From the NCBI RefSeq assembly GCF_026341125.1, contig NZ_JAPEOR010000003.1:806001-870000 (forward strand): a stretch of 64,000 nt of DNA. The letters are read 5' to 3'. The position numbers and the translations under genes are program-made. Below, one piece after another: positions 56,977-64,000 of this stretch. Within the stretch, counting starts at the first letter, position 1. Each line of letters starts with the position of its first letter. Source of the DNA: Streptomyces sp. NBC_01142 (GTDB lineage Bacteria > Actinomycetota > Actinomycetes > Streptomycetales > Streptomycetaceae). The notes under the pieces are model-generated. The model was not told where the DNA came from. It saw only the letters and a program-made list of their open reading frames with translations, and ran no database searches.

Positions 56977-57477
56977 GTGAATATCTGGTTTCTCGTCACG
57001 GTCATCGCCGTGGTGGCAGTCGCAGTGGTGGTCAAGCGACTGATGGGCGAGCCACTCAACGCTCGCGACTTGTTCGCACCGCCGCTGGTACTCACTGGAC
57101 TCGGAATCTGGGCACTCACTGAAGTCGAGGGACTGTCCGGGACCGACCTCGGCTGGGTGATCGGTGGAGCGGTAGTAGGTGTGGGGCTCGGCGCGGCGCG
57201 CGGAGCAACCATCCAGGTCTACCCCAAGGACGGGATTCTCTTTCAGCGCTATACCGCCAGGACATTCCTCGTCATCGTCGGGTCCCTGGTGGTGATGGCA
57301 GGTTTCGGCTTCCTCGCGGTGCGGATGGGCATGCACGAGGAAGCGCGGCCGATCAACCTGTCCATCGGTGTCGGTTTCCTGGGAGAAGCGCTGGTTGTCG
57401 GCGCGCGTGGGCTGGCGAGCGGAGTCCCCTTCGCTCCTGAGAAGCCGAGCCTGCTCGACAGATCTTCAGGGCGCTGA
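56977..57477 (+). CDS. CcdC-like (DUF1453) membrane protein
   Basis: A 166-residue protein with about four to five membrane helices (IWFLVTVIAVVAVAVVVKRL; LFAPPLVLTGLGIWAL; GWVIGGAVVGVGLGAARGAT; TFLVIVGSLVVMAGFGFLAV) and a short hydrophilic tail. The GARGATIQVYPKDG-like segment after the third helix (here AARGATIQVYPKDG) is typical of DUF1453/CcdC relatives. GTG 56977 follows GGGGGAG. It is controlled, by inference, by the divergent TetR. Function unknown. Confidence 0.78.
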   Translation: MNIWFLVTVIAVVAVAVVVKRLMGEPLNARDLFAPPLVLTGLGIWALTEVEGLSGTDLGWVIGGAVVGVGLGAARGATIQVYPKDGILFQRYTARTFLVIVGSLVVMAGFGFLAVRMGMHEEARPINLSIGVGFLGEALVVGARGLASGVPFAPEKPSLLDRSSGR

Positions 57478-57574
57478 GCGCCGCGCATTCGACGACGCTT
57501 CATCACAGGACCGTCGGCGCTTGCCGTGAACGGGTTCCGGCACCGATGGTGTGGCTCGGGAACGAGAGACGGCC

Positions 57575-58426
57575 TCATCGGCCGGCGAGGAGTGCGAAGA
57601 GCAGGGGAATCCGCGGGGAGGTGTCGGGCAGCCGCCACCACCCGCTGGGAGTGGGGATCATCTCTGGCCACCGGGGCCATGGGAGTTCATTGCTTTCGCG
57701 CAGCTTCTCGATGCGGAGGCCGGCTGAGATCAGGGCGTTGACCACCTGGTCCAGGCCGTGCATCCACTCGAAGCTCTCGGTTGCGCCCTGGACGGCCTCG
57801 CCGTCGGTGTAGGTGTACGTCGAGTCCCGGCGGACGGCGCCGCGGTCGCCGAGGTAGTCGTGCCGCAGCACAAGCTCCGGGCCTTCGTCGGGGGAGGGCT
57901 TGGGGCCGAGGGCGTTGAGGAGGGGGTGGAACTCGACGATGTACAGCCGCCCGCCCGGGCGCAGCAGCCGGGAGATCGTTTCGGCCCAGTTGGCGAGGTC
58001 CGGCAGGTAACACAGGGCGCCCTTGCCCGTATAGACCACATCGAACCGGCGCCCGCCCAGTGCGGCGGCCGCGTCGTAGACGTTGGCCTGGACATAGTCG
58101 ATGTCCCGACCCGCGCTCGCGGCGAGGTCTCTGGCCGCGGCCACCGACGCCCCCGAGATGTCGAGTCCCACCGTGTGTGCCCCGCGTTCCGCGAACGCGA
58201 GCGTCTCGGTGCCCAGATGGCATTGCAGGTGGAGAACATCGAGACCCGTCAGGTCGCCGAGGTCTTCCCATTCGAAGGCGGCGAACCAACGGGACGGATC
58301 CGTGGCCTGGCCCACGCCGTAGAACCGGCTGGCGAGATGGACGGGTGTCCGCGCGTCCCAGTTGGCCTCGTTGGCCTGCATCATCTGCCACAGAGCGGTA
58401 TCGAACTGTTTGGCTGCTTCGGTCAT
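57575..58426 (-). CDS. Class I SAM-dependent methyltransferase
   Basis: A 283-residue methyltransferase. SAM motif I is VLHLQCHLGTETLAFAERG near residues 64-82, the acidic end of strand 2 is GLDISGASV near 86-94, and a post-motif FDVVYTGKGALCYLPDL follows near 128-144. The family methylates small molecules, tRNA or sterol-like compounds; the 'HLQCHLGTETL' variant is common in actinobacterial enzymes with unknown substrates. ATG 58426 is chosen by family length; an in-frame ATG at 58438 is possible. It is divergent from the decayed DinB gene. Confidence 0.85.
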   Translation of the reverse strand: MTEAAKQFDTALWQMMQANEANWDARTPVHLASRFYGVGQATDPSRWFAAFEWEDLGDLTGLDVLHLQCHLGTETLAFAERGAHTVGLDISGASVAAARDLAASAGRDIDYVQANVYDAAAALGGRRFDVVYTGKGALCYLPDLANWAETISRLLRPGGRLYIVEFHPLLNALGPKPSPDEGPELVLRHDYLGDRGAVRRDSTYTYTDGEAVQGATESFEWMHGLDQVVNALISAGLRIEKLRESNELPWPRWPEMIPTPSGWWRLPDTSPRIPLLFALLAGR

Positions 58427-58572
58427 GAGGCCATCCAATCGTCATTGCCCGGCGAGCCAAGTCAACTTCCCTGTCTCGGCGCTTCCTTCGGATCGCGACC
58501 TTCCGGCCGGCCGGGGTTTCACCCGCGGAAACTCTTGTGCGCCGGGAAACCGGCCGGGCAGCGTCGGCGCTC

Positions 58573-59081
58573 ATGACTCCTCCCCGCAATTGCCCTCCGT
58601 ATGACGCCGATGAGCGGACCCAGCTGGTCGGGTGGCTCGAAATGCAGCACGCGATCATTCACTGGAAGTGTGAAGGTTGTCGGAGGCGGATTCTCGCCGG
58701 TCCGTCCTTCCGGCCTCGTCCTGTATGGCGATGGCGGGGGTCGTCTCCGACATGCGTGGGGTCGAGCACTGCGGGTTCGAGGTCGTCTTTCTGGGACGAC
58801 CGGCCGAGGGGCCTCAATTCGAGGGCGGTCCCGAGGATGCCGACATGATGGTCGAAGGCGTCCCGCTCGCTCAGCTCCTCGAGGAGTACGAGCGGCAGTT
58901 GCGGTGTCGAACGAGATCATTGCCGCCCATTCGCTGGATGAGGTGGGCCGCCACCCGGACTTCCGTGCTGTTGCCGCAAGCCTTCGGTGGATCTTGATCC
59001 ATATGATCGAGGAGACCGCCAGGCGCGCCTGGCACATGGATCCCGTCCGAGAGCTTGTCGACGGCGAAAGGCTACTACTGA
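58573..59081 (+). pseudogene. Decayed DinB/DUF664 family gene
   Basis: Three frames carry successive parts of one DinB-type protein of about 168 residues: first PPYDADERTQLVGWLEMQHA, then MAGVVSDMRGVEHCGFEVVF with DADMMVEGVPLAQLLEEYE, then EIIAAHSLDEVGRHPDF and LRWILIHMIEETARRAW. Another shift restores the expected GYY end and the stop at 59079-59081. At least three shifts and several non-conservative changes make this a true pseudogene, not a single sequencing slip. Intact relatives are metal-binding, thiol-dependent transferases. Confidence 0.75.
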
Positions 59082-59088
59082 CCGATCC

Positions 59089-60048
59089 CTACGACCCGTT
59101 GTTGGCGCGGCCGACGATAAGTCTGACTGCGCTGATCGTCAGGTCTGGATCACGAATCTGCACGTAGTGGTCGCTCCCCGTGGCAAGAAAGTGAGGGGTC
59201 TGCGGCTCCAGATTCACCAGTTCCTGCTGAGTTTTCGGCCAGGCCCGCTCAAGGCTTGTCACCAGAGACTTCGGGAGTCCGGGCGGAAGGGCGAAGGGCT
59301 TCGTCTTGCTGAGAACGGCGAGGGGTACCTCCGGCACCGGCCGAGCTCTGGCAATAGCCTCGATTGCGCCGTCGACGTCAATGGTCTCGAATCCACGTTG
59401 CGTGTCGAGGGCAGTACCGGGCTGGTTGAGCAACTCCAGGTATGCAGTCCAGCCCTTGCCGAAGAACGGCTTCATGTTCGTCCCGAAGGAATCGACAAAG
59501 ACAAGTCCGGCTGTCTGCCCGGGGTGGGTCTGGGCGTAGAGTCGCGTGATCATTCCTCCGAAAGAGTGGCCGACAAGTAGGTACGGGCCGGGCACTTTCG
59601 CCGATGTCAGCAACGTGTTGAGATCGCCCACCATGCCCGTCAAGGAGCGTGCGCCGGTCACGGGCGTGCTGCGGGTGGTGAGCTCGGGAGGCTGTGAATA
59701 CCGGATGGTTCCGGGCCGGTCGTACTCACAGACACGGGTGAATGTTGCGACACCGGGGAAGACCGCCGGAGACTTCGGTACGGGCGGTTGTGTATCGGTC
59801 ACGTTCCAGGTGTCGGACGAGTCATGGATCCCGGATTCCAGAATGACCGTGGGACTTCCGCTTCCTTTGCAGTGAAGATAGATTTTCCGACCACCACCGA
59901 CATTGAACTGACCGGAGAACTCCTTGGCCGCCGGCACAGGGGTGCGATCCGCTGCGGTGCTGGTATCGAGCGGGCCGGCACACCCTGGCAATGCGATCGC
60001 CGCCGCCGAAGCCGACGCAATGGCGAAGACCGGAAGATACTTACGCAT
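59089..60048 (-). CDS. Alpha/beta-hydrolase lipoprotein
   Basis: A 319-residue exported hydrolase. The signal peptide ends in a lipobox (ALPGC, Cys at residue 23), so it is membrane-anchored. The alpha/beta-hydrolase core contains an oxyanion strand (PTVILESGIHDSS), the nucleophile elbow GHSFGG near residue 168, an acid-bearing region near VFVDSFGT, and the final His in GSDHYVQI near 297. Substrate unknown; relatives are esterases and haloalkane-like hydrolases. GGGAG lies about six bases before the ATG. Its stop nearly abuts the decayed DinB gene on the other strand. Confidence 0.84.
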   Translation of the reverse strand: MRKYLPVFAIASASAAAIALPGCAGPLDTSTAADRTPVPAAKEFSGQFNVGGGRKIYLHCKGSGSPTVILESGIHDSSDTWNVTDTQPPVPKSPAVFPGVATFTRVCEYDRPGTIRYSQPPELTTRSTPVTGARSLTGMVGDLNTLLTSAKVPGPYLLVGHSFGGMITRLYAQTHPGQTAGLVFVDSFGTNMKPFFGKGWTAYLELLNQPGTALDTQRGFETIDVDGAIEAIARARPVPEVPLAVLSKTKPFALPPGLPKSLVTSLERAWPKTQQELVNLEPQTPHFLATGSDHYVQIRDPDLTISAVRLIVGRANNGS

Positions 60049-60195
60049 CAAACACTCCCGCTTTCCAGCGTCAAGGGTGCCGTCGATCCTAGCGTTAACC
60101 TTGATCAATGAGCATGAGAAACGGAGCTTCACTGGCGTACTGGGGTCTTTGTTGAGGCGCCGCCTGTACCCGTGAGCGTATGAACGGAGACGGAC

Positions 60196-60606
60196 ATGAG
60201 CGTTCTCGAAAGTGCCCGCGTGGCCACCAGGCTCCCCGCCCAGGACCTGGATCGGGCACGGCGCTTCTACAACGAAAAGCTCGGCCTCGAGCCCATTGAC
60301 GAGCGGCCGGGTGGGCTGCTGTACCGCTGCGGGGGATCGGATTTCGCCCTGTTCCAGTCCGCCGGGGCTTCGCCCGGTACGTTCACCCAGATGGCGTGGG
60401 AGGTCGACGACATCAGCGCCGTCACGGATGAACTCAAGCGCCGCGGCGTGGTGTTCGAGGAGGTCGACCTGCCAGGGCTGACGACCGTGGGCGGGATCGC
60501 CGAGGTCGAGGGGAACTATCCGAGCAAGGGCGCGACGGGTGAGCGCGGCGCCTGGTTCCGTGACAGCGAAGGGAACATGCTGGGACTCGGGCAACCGGTC
60601 GGCTGA
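60196..60606 (+). CDS. VOC (glyoxalase/bleomycin-resistance) family protein
   Basis: A 136-residue protein with two beta-alpha-beta-beta-beta modules: ARVATRLPAQDLDRARRFY then LYRCGGSDFALFQ, and AWEVDDISAVTDELKRRG then AWFRDSEGNMLGLGQP. The second-half Glu of the metal site is not obvious, so the protein may bind ligand without metal catalysis. GGAGACGG precedes the ATG. It is transcribed alone. Confidence 0.84.
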   Translation: MSVLESARVATRLPAQDLDRARRFYNEKLGLEPIDERPGGLLYRCGGSDFALFQSAGASPGTFTQMAWEVDDISAVTDELKRRGVVFEEVDLPGLTTVGGIAEVEGNYPSKGATGERGAWFRDSEGNMLGLGQPVG

Positions 60607-61084
60607 TACCCCGCCCCACCCCGGCCGGAACGACCAGCACACAGGTGCGGTCACAGGACCGCCGCGCTCGGTGCGCTGCCGGCAACCGGACTGCCCAGGC
60701 GCATCAAGGCGACAACTCGCTGAGACGGGCGCCTTGGCAATCGGGGGCGTCGCATGCTGCCGTCCCTCGGCCTCCTCCGGTGGCGTCAGGAGACGGCGCT
60801 CGCCGGCCGTGAGCGGCGGTGCTGTGAGCGGAGAGAACGGCACTTCCGCAAAGCTGCGAGCACCATGCGGGTGTGGGCGAGGACGCTCACATCGGACTGG
60901 AGGTCATGACCTCCGTGAGCGCGGTGGTGACGCGCCGGGATCCCGTGGCCGCTCCGGCCAGGCGGCGGCTGTACCGGGGCCGGAGTCTGTCCACTCGCCC
61001 CACCGCCTGTCCCTTCGCGTCGGGATGGAGAACGTCCTGGGCATGACGATCGCACGGGAAGCGCCGGGGGAAGCTTTCCCGGGT
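60607..61084. other. 478-base stretch without a supported gene
   Basis: No frame has both a ribosome site and recognisable protein. There is no clear terminator stem for the VOC gene. The sequence has normal high GC with no repeats. Confidence 0.4.
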
Positions 61085-62284
61085 TCACTCATGGCAGGAA
61101 CTTTCTGGCATGGCCGCGCGCCAGCGCGCGGTGGCAACGATCGTGGAACCAAAGGTCTGGGACAGGGATACCAGCCTGTCCGAATCATCGGTGTACGCCA
61201 GGCGCGGGGCGTCCGGTGGTGGATCGGGCGGTGGGGCTGCCGCGAGACTGGCCGCTGCTTGCGCTCTGCAGGCTGATGCGATCATGGCCGCCTCAGCGAC
61301 CATTTCGGCCTCCTCGCGGGGGACGCCCTGGACGGTCGCCGTCGCAAGGGCGTCGCCTCTCACGCTGCCGCTGAGGTAGGGGGCCACGTTGAGAAGGCCG
61401 TCTCGGATGGCGGCCTCCCGGTGACACTTCCGCAGTTCCACCGAGGCCCACCAGCCGATCTTCATCGTGGCGGCTGCTGACGTCGTTGAGCCTCGCAACT
61501 CCAGCCACAGCGGCTTGAGCCGACGAAACTGGAGGTAGGCGCGCCAGGTCGTCGACGCGCGCTCGCCGACCAGGGGGAAGATGAAACCGGCGCCGACCAT
61601 GAGCGCGGCAGCAGATGCCAAAGGCGGCGCGATGTAGGTGCTCAGATAGTCCCAGTCGCGGTCGGCCCAGCGGGCGAAGACCGCCACGAACTTCGCCGCG
61701 ATATAGCCGATGTCAAGCACGCCGCCCAGGACGATGAGTGCCAGTCCGGTGCGCAACGCTCCATCGACCTGGCGCAGCCATCGCCAGCACAGAAACGTCA
61801 GGACCACGCTTCCCAGCGTGTGCGCGACCAGGTAGAGCGTGATCATCTCGCGCATGAACGGAGTGGTGGCGTAGTAGGTGTCCAGGTCACGGAGCCGCTC
61901 CACCGGAGCCTCGGCCAGGGCGAAGAGCACCACGAGGGCAACGGTGACGCCTGCGTACACGCCGATGCACAGGACAGACAAGCGCCGGACCTGCTCAGGT
62001 GGGCCGCCCCGCCAGTTGATGATCAGGGCGATGCACGAGCCGCTGAAGGCCGTCAGGACGCAATAGACGAGCGGAGCCGAGAAGTTGGTGACCCCCGTGA
62101 GGTCGTTGACGGCGGCGATTGTGGGCGGCGCCGCCAGGAAGAGTACGGCGCACCCCACGAGAAGCAGGGCACACACGGACCGCATCACCGGATCGTGCCA
62201 GGTACGCCGGAGCTCGGGGAGCTTGATCACCAAGGCAGCCATCAGCACGACGCCGGGGATGTAGAGGATGAGACCGTCGTTCAT
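61085..62284 (-). CDS. MAB_1171c-like (DUF6545) membrane protein
   Basis: A 399-residue protein with about seven N-terminal membrane helices (residues 3-245, for example LILYIPGVVLMAALVIKLPE and TLYLVAHTLGSVVLTFLCW) and a soluble C-terminal region (about 250-399, with RRLKPLWLELRG and ELRKCHREAAIRDGL). The R-x-KPLWxxL pattern is typical of actinobacterial MAB_1171c/DUF6545 proteins, often called putative transporters. They usually sit beside XRE regulators or peptidase-like genes in small signalling cassettes. It lies about 100 bases downstream of the monooxygenase gene on the same strand. Confidence 0.78.
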   Translation of the reverse strand: MNDGLILYIPGVVLMAALVIKLPELRRTWHDPVMRSVCALLLVGCAVLFLAAPPTIAAVNDLTGVTNFSAPLVYCVLTAFSGSCIALIINWRGGPPEQVRRLSVLCIGVYAGVTVALVVLFALAEAPVERLRDLDTYYATTPFMREMITLYLVAHTLGSVVLTFLCWRWLRQVDGALRTGLALIVLGGVLDIGYIAAKFVAVFARWADRDWDYLSTYIAPPLASAAALMVGAGFIFPLVGERASTTWRAYLQFRRLKPLWLELRGSTTSAAATMKIGWWASVELRKCHREAAIRDGLLNVAPYLSGSVRGDALATATVQGVPREEAEMVAEAAMIASACRAQAAASLAAAPPPDPPPDAPRLAYTDDSDRLVSLSQTFGSTIVATARWRAAMPESSCHE

Positions 62285-62383
62285 CGGCTGTGCTTCCGGC
62301 CGCGCGGGCACAACGGGAACAGAGCTTGAGTGCCGCGATGGCGCGCCGCTTCGATGGACATGCTCTCGTGACCTGCCGGGCTG

Positions 62384-63835
62384 TCAGTGCGCGGAGGTCG
62401 GCTGGATCTGTGTGGCCCCGCCTCCGCAGGCAGCCACCTTCAGTTCTTCCTCGGTCAGAGGCGGTCCGGTCGGGGCCTTCCTGCCCGGACCGCGCATGGC
62501 TGCCACCACAGTGTCCGGGTGCAGCCACGACGTGACGGGCTCGGACATGGTGACAACGCCGAGGAAGGCTCGGGTGGCCTGGGCGCGGCCGGTTGCCGCG
62601 TGGATGAGCCGGTTGACATAGGCGTTCGCGAGCGCGCTGCCCGGCCGTGGCTGCCGGCCTACGGCGCCCGGGTAGAGGATGTCCTGGGAGGTCGCCAGTT
62701 CCCAGGCGAGACCGGCCGGTCCGGCGATGGCGCGCTGAACGCGGCGTGAGAGTCCTCGGGTACCGAGCGGGTTCTGGCGAAGGGCGTTCCGCAGTCCCAC
62801 GAGTCCCTGTGCCGCCACGGTCATCCCCTGGCCGTAGAGCGGGTTGTACGTGGCCACTGAGTCGCCGACCACGATGAGTCCCTCGGGCCACGCCTCGGCC
62901 TTCTCGAAGTAGCGGCGGCGGTTGACCGTGCTGCGGGAGAGGGTGACCTCGTCCGAGAGGGGTGTGGTCATCGCGAGCAGCTCACCGACGACGGGGTGCC
63001 GGATCGAGCGGGCGAAGGCCTCGAACTGGCTTGGATCGCGGGAGGGCTCACCTCCTCGAGTACCTGAGAGCGTCACCAGCCAGCGTCGTCCCTCGACGGG
63101 AACGATCGTTGCTGTCCGGCCCGGCACCGGGTCGCTCGGGTTGGACTGGACGTTGACTATGGGGAAGGCCTCGCTGCCTTCCGGCGCTCGGTAGAGGCGA
63201 CTGGCGTACACCAGGCCCGAGTCGACTTCCGCCTCCTCGATGCCGCCCACCCCCAGTGCCCGCAGCCACTCGGTCGCTCGGGACCCGCGACCGCCGGCGT
63301 CGATGACGAGATCTGCGCCAATGGTCAGATCCTCTCCGCCGGGAGTGCGTACGCGCACGCCTGTCACCCGGCGGTCATCGCCCTCCAACGCGTGGATTTC
63401 GTGCCCCTGGAGCAGGGAGACGGCCGGGAGTTCGAGGACGTTCTCGCGCACCACCCAGTCCAGCAGATCGCGGGTGCAAGCGATCATGTACTGCATCTCC
63501 GGCCAACGCGGGAGCCAGCCCTGTGCCGTCATCGACACCAGGCCCGTCGGCAGTGGGATACGCCGGGCTCCTGCGGCCAGCCAGCGGTCCGTGATACCGG
63601 GCAGCAGCTGCTCGAATGCGCGGGCGCCGCCGGACCACAGCACATGCACATGCCGTGCTTGGGGAAGCGACTTTCGTGGCTCGGGCCCCTCCGGCAGCGC
63701 ATCGCGCTCAATGACCGTGACCTCGTCGGCGAAGTCGGCCAGGACCGCCGCCGCGAGCATGCCGGCCATGCCGCCGCCGATGACCACGGCACGGCGAGGC
63801 CTGGGGGAGGGGGCAGTCTGGGTGGGGCGCGTCAT
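62384..63835 (-). CDS. FAD-dependent monooxygenase/geranylgeranyl reductase-like oxidoreductase
   Basis: A 483-residue flavoprotein. The FAD fold is AVVIGGGMAGMLAAAVLAD at residues 16-34, and the second FAD motif is VVGDSVATYNPLYGQGM near residues 320-336, as in class A monooxygenases and tryptophan-halogenase-like reductases. The middle section carries LVIDAGGRGSRA. The halogenase Lys and WxWxIP motif are absent. The substrate is unknown. Its ATG overlaps the stop of an upstream gene by four bases, so it is part of an operon that continues beyond the window. Confidence 0.83.
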   Translation of the reverse strand: MTRPTQTAPSPRPRRAVVIGGGMAGMLAAAVLADFADEVTVIERDALPEGPEPRKSLPQARHVHVLWSGGARAFEQLLPGITDRWLAAGARRIPLPTGLVSMTAQGWLPRWPEMQYMIACTRDLLDWVVRENVLELPAVSLLQGHEIHALEGDDRRVTGVRVRTPGGEDLTIGADLVIDAGGRGSRATEWLRALGVGGIEEAEVDSGLVYASRLYRAPEGSEAFPIVNVQSNPSDPVPGRTATIVPVEGRRWLVTLSGTRGGEPSRDPSQFEAFARSIRHPVVGELLAMTTPLSDEVTLSRSTVNRRRYFEKAEAWPEGLIVVGDSVATYNPLYGQGMTVAAQGLVGLRNALRQNPLGTRGLSRRVQRAIAGPAGLAWELATSQDILYPGAVGRQPRPGSALANAYVNRLIHAATGRAQATRAFLGVVTMSEPVTSWLHPDTVVAAMRGPGRKAPTGPPLTEEELKVAACGGGATQIQPTSAH

Positions 63836-64000
63836 CGCGAACCGCTCTCTGTACAGGTCGCCGCTTCTTTGCGGGCAGCGACGACGAAGGGGGAATGGAG
63901 GGCGCGCGAGAGCTGCACGAGCCGCTCGCGCCCTGGGCCGAGGGCCGCTGTCAGCGCGACTGCTCCGGCGAGGGTGCGGTCTTCGACCTCTGTCCTCCGC
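63832..64000 (-). CDS. C-terminal end of an unknown protein, cut by the window edge
   Basis: Fifty-five C-terminal residues are visible, reading leftward from the edge, with helical character (DRTLAGAVALTAALGPGRER then LVQLSRALHSPFVVAARK) and a short polar tail. The stop overlaps the monooxygenase start (ATGA). The visible part could be the tail of the peptidase-like or toxin-like protein that often accompanies MAB_1171c genes, but nothing here proves it. Confidence 0.55.
   Translation of the reverse strand, partial: RRTEVEDRTLAGAVALTAALGPGRERLVQLSRALHSPFVVAARKEAATCTESGSR

Overview
The window is typical Streptomyces-type actinomycete chromosome: GC is very high throughout, GTG starts and four-base stop/start overlaps are frequent, Shine-Dalgarno sequences are strong, and the families present (SpoIIE phosphatases, DUF6458, MAB_1171c-like proteins, WYL regulators) are characteristic of that group. 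I found no tRNA, rRNA, CRISPR array, transposase, integrase or replication origin, so this reads as accessory or arm-like chromosome rather than an integrated element.

Layout. 1-13.7 kb is a stress and sensing island: a frame-broken PAS protein, a DUF6458 membrane protein, a type II NADH dehydrogenase-like flavoprotein coupled to a transketolase, a bacterial RhoGDI-like protein, a tiny hydrophobic protein, an anti-sigma antagonist/anti-sigma pair, a HAMP-array hybrid histidine kinase, a frame-broken ANTAR/PAS/SpoIIE phosphatase, a small charged coiled protein and a DJ-1/PfpI protein. 13.7-30.6 kb is a large divergent catabolic cluster. Leftward from about 22.2 kb run an unknown gene, a NuoF-like flavoprotein, a 3Fe-4S ferredoxin, an NDP-forming acyl-CoA synthetase, two acyl-CoA dehydrogenases, a 3-hydroxyacyl-CoA dehydrogenase and a TetR regulator. 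Rightward run a Rieske oxygenase, a four-gene polyamine-type ABC importer, a flavin amine oxidase and a PatD-like aldehyde dehydrogenase. The two arms share a promoter region with two AT-rich palindromic operators. My reading is import and oxidation of a polyamine or quaternary amine, with the NuoF-like protein and ferredoxin probably feeding electrons to the Rieske enzyme.

30.6-39.1 kb holds a HAD hydrolase, a WYL regulator divergent from a short-chain reductase, an unexplained cassette of membrane-anchored binding protein, binding-protein/VWA lipoprotein and membrane protein, an unknown gene, and a translationally coupled trio of small unknown genes. 39.4-48.2 kb has a Tat-exported amidohydrolase divergent from a LacI regulator, small proteins, a family 5 uracil-DNA glycosylase and a PaoABC-like molybdenum aldehyde oxidoreductase.

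48.8-60.6 kb has a secreted Trp-rich 9-residue repeat protein, an acetyltransferase, a penicillin-binding-like serine hydrolase, a FUSC-type membrane protein, an NTF2-like protein, a frame-broken DMT transporter, a TetR/CcdC-like pair with a clear operator, a methyltransferase, a decayed DinB gene, a lipoprotein hydrolase and a VOC protein. 60.6-64 kb is a leftward set: a MAB_1171c-like membrane protein, an FAD-dependent monooxygenase and the end of a further gene. Several frame breaks fall at or near short G or C runs, so some could be assembly errors rather than true pseudogenes.
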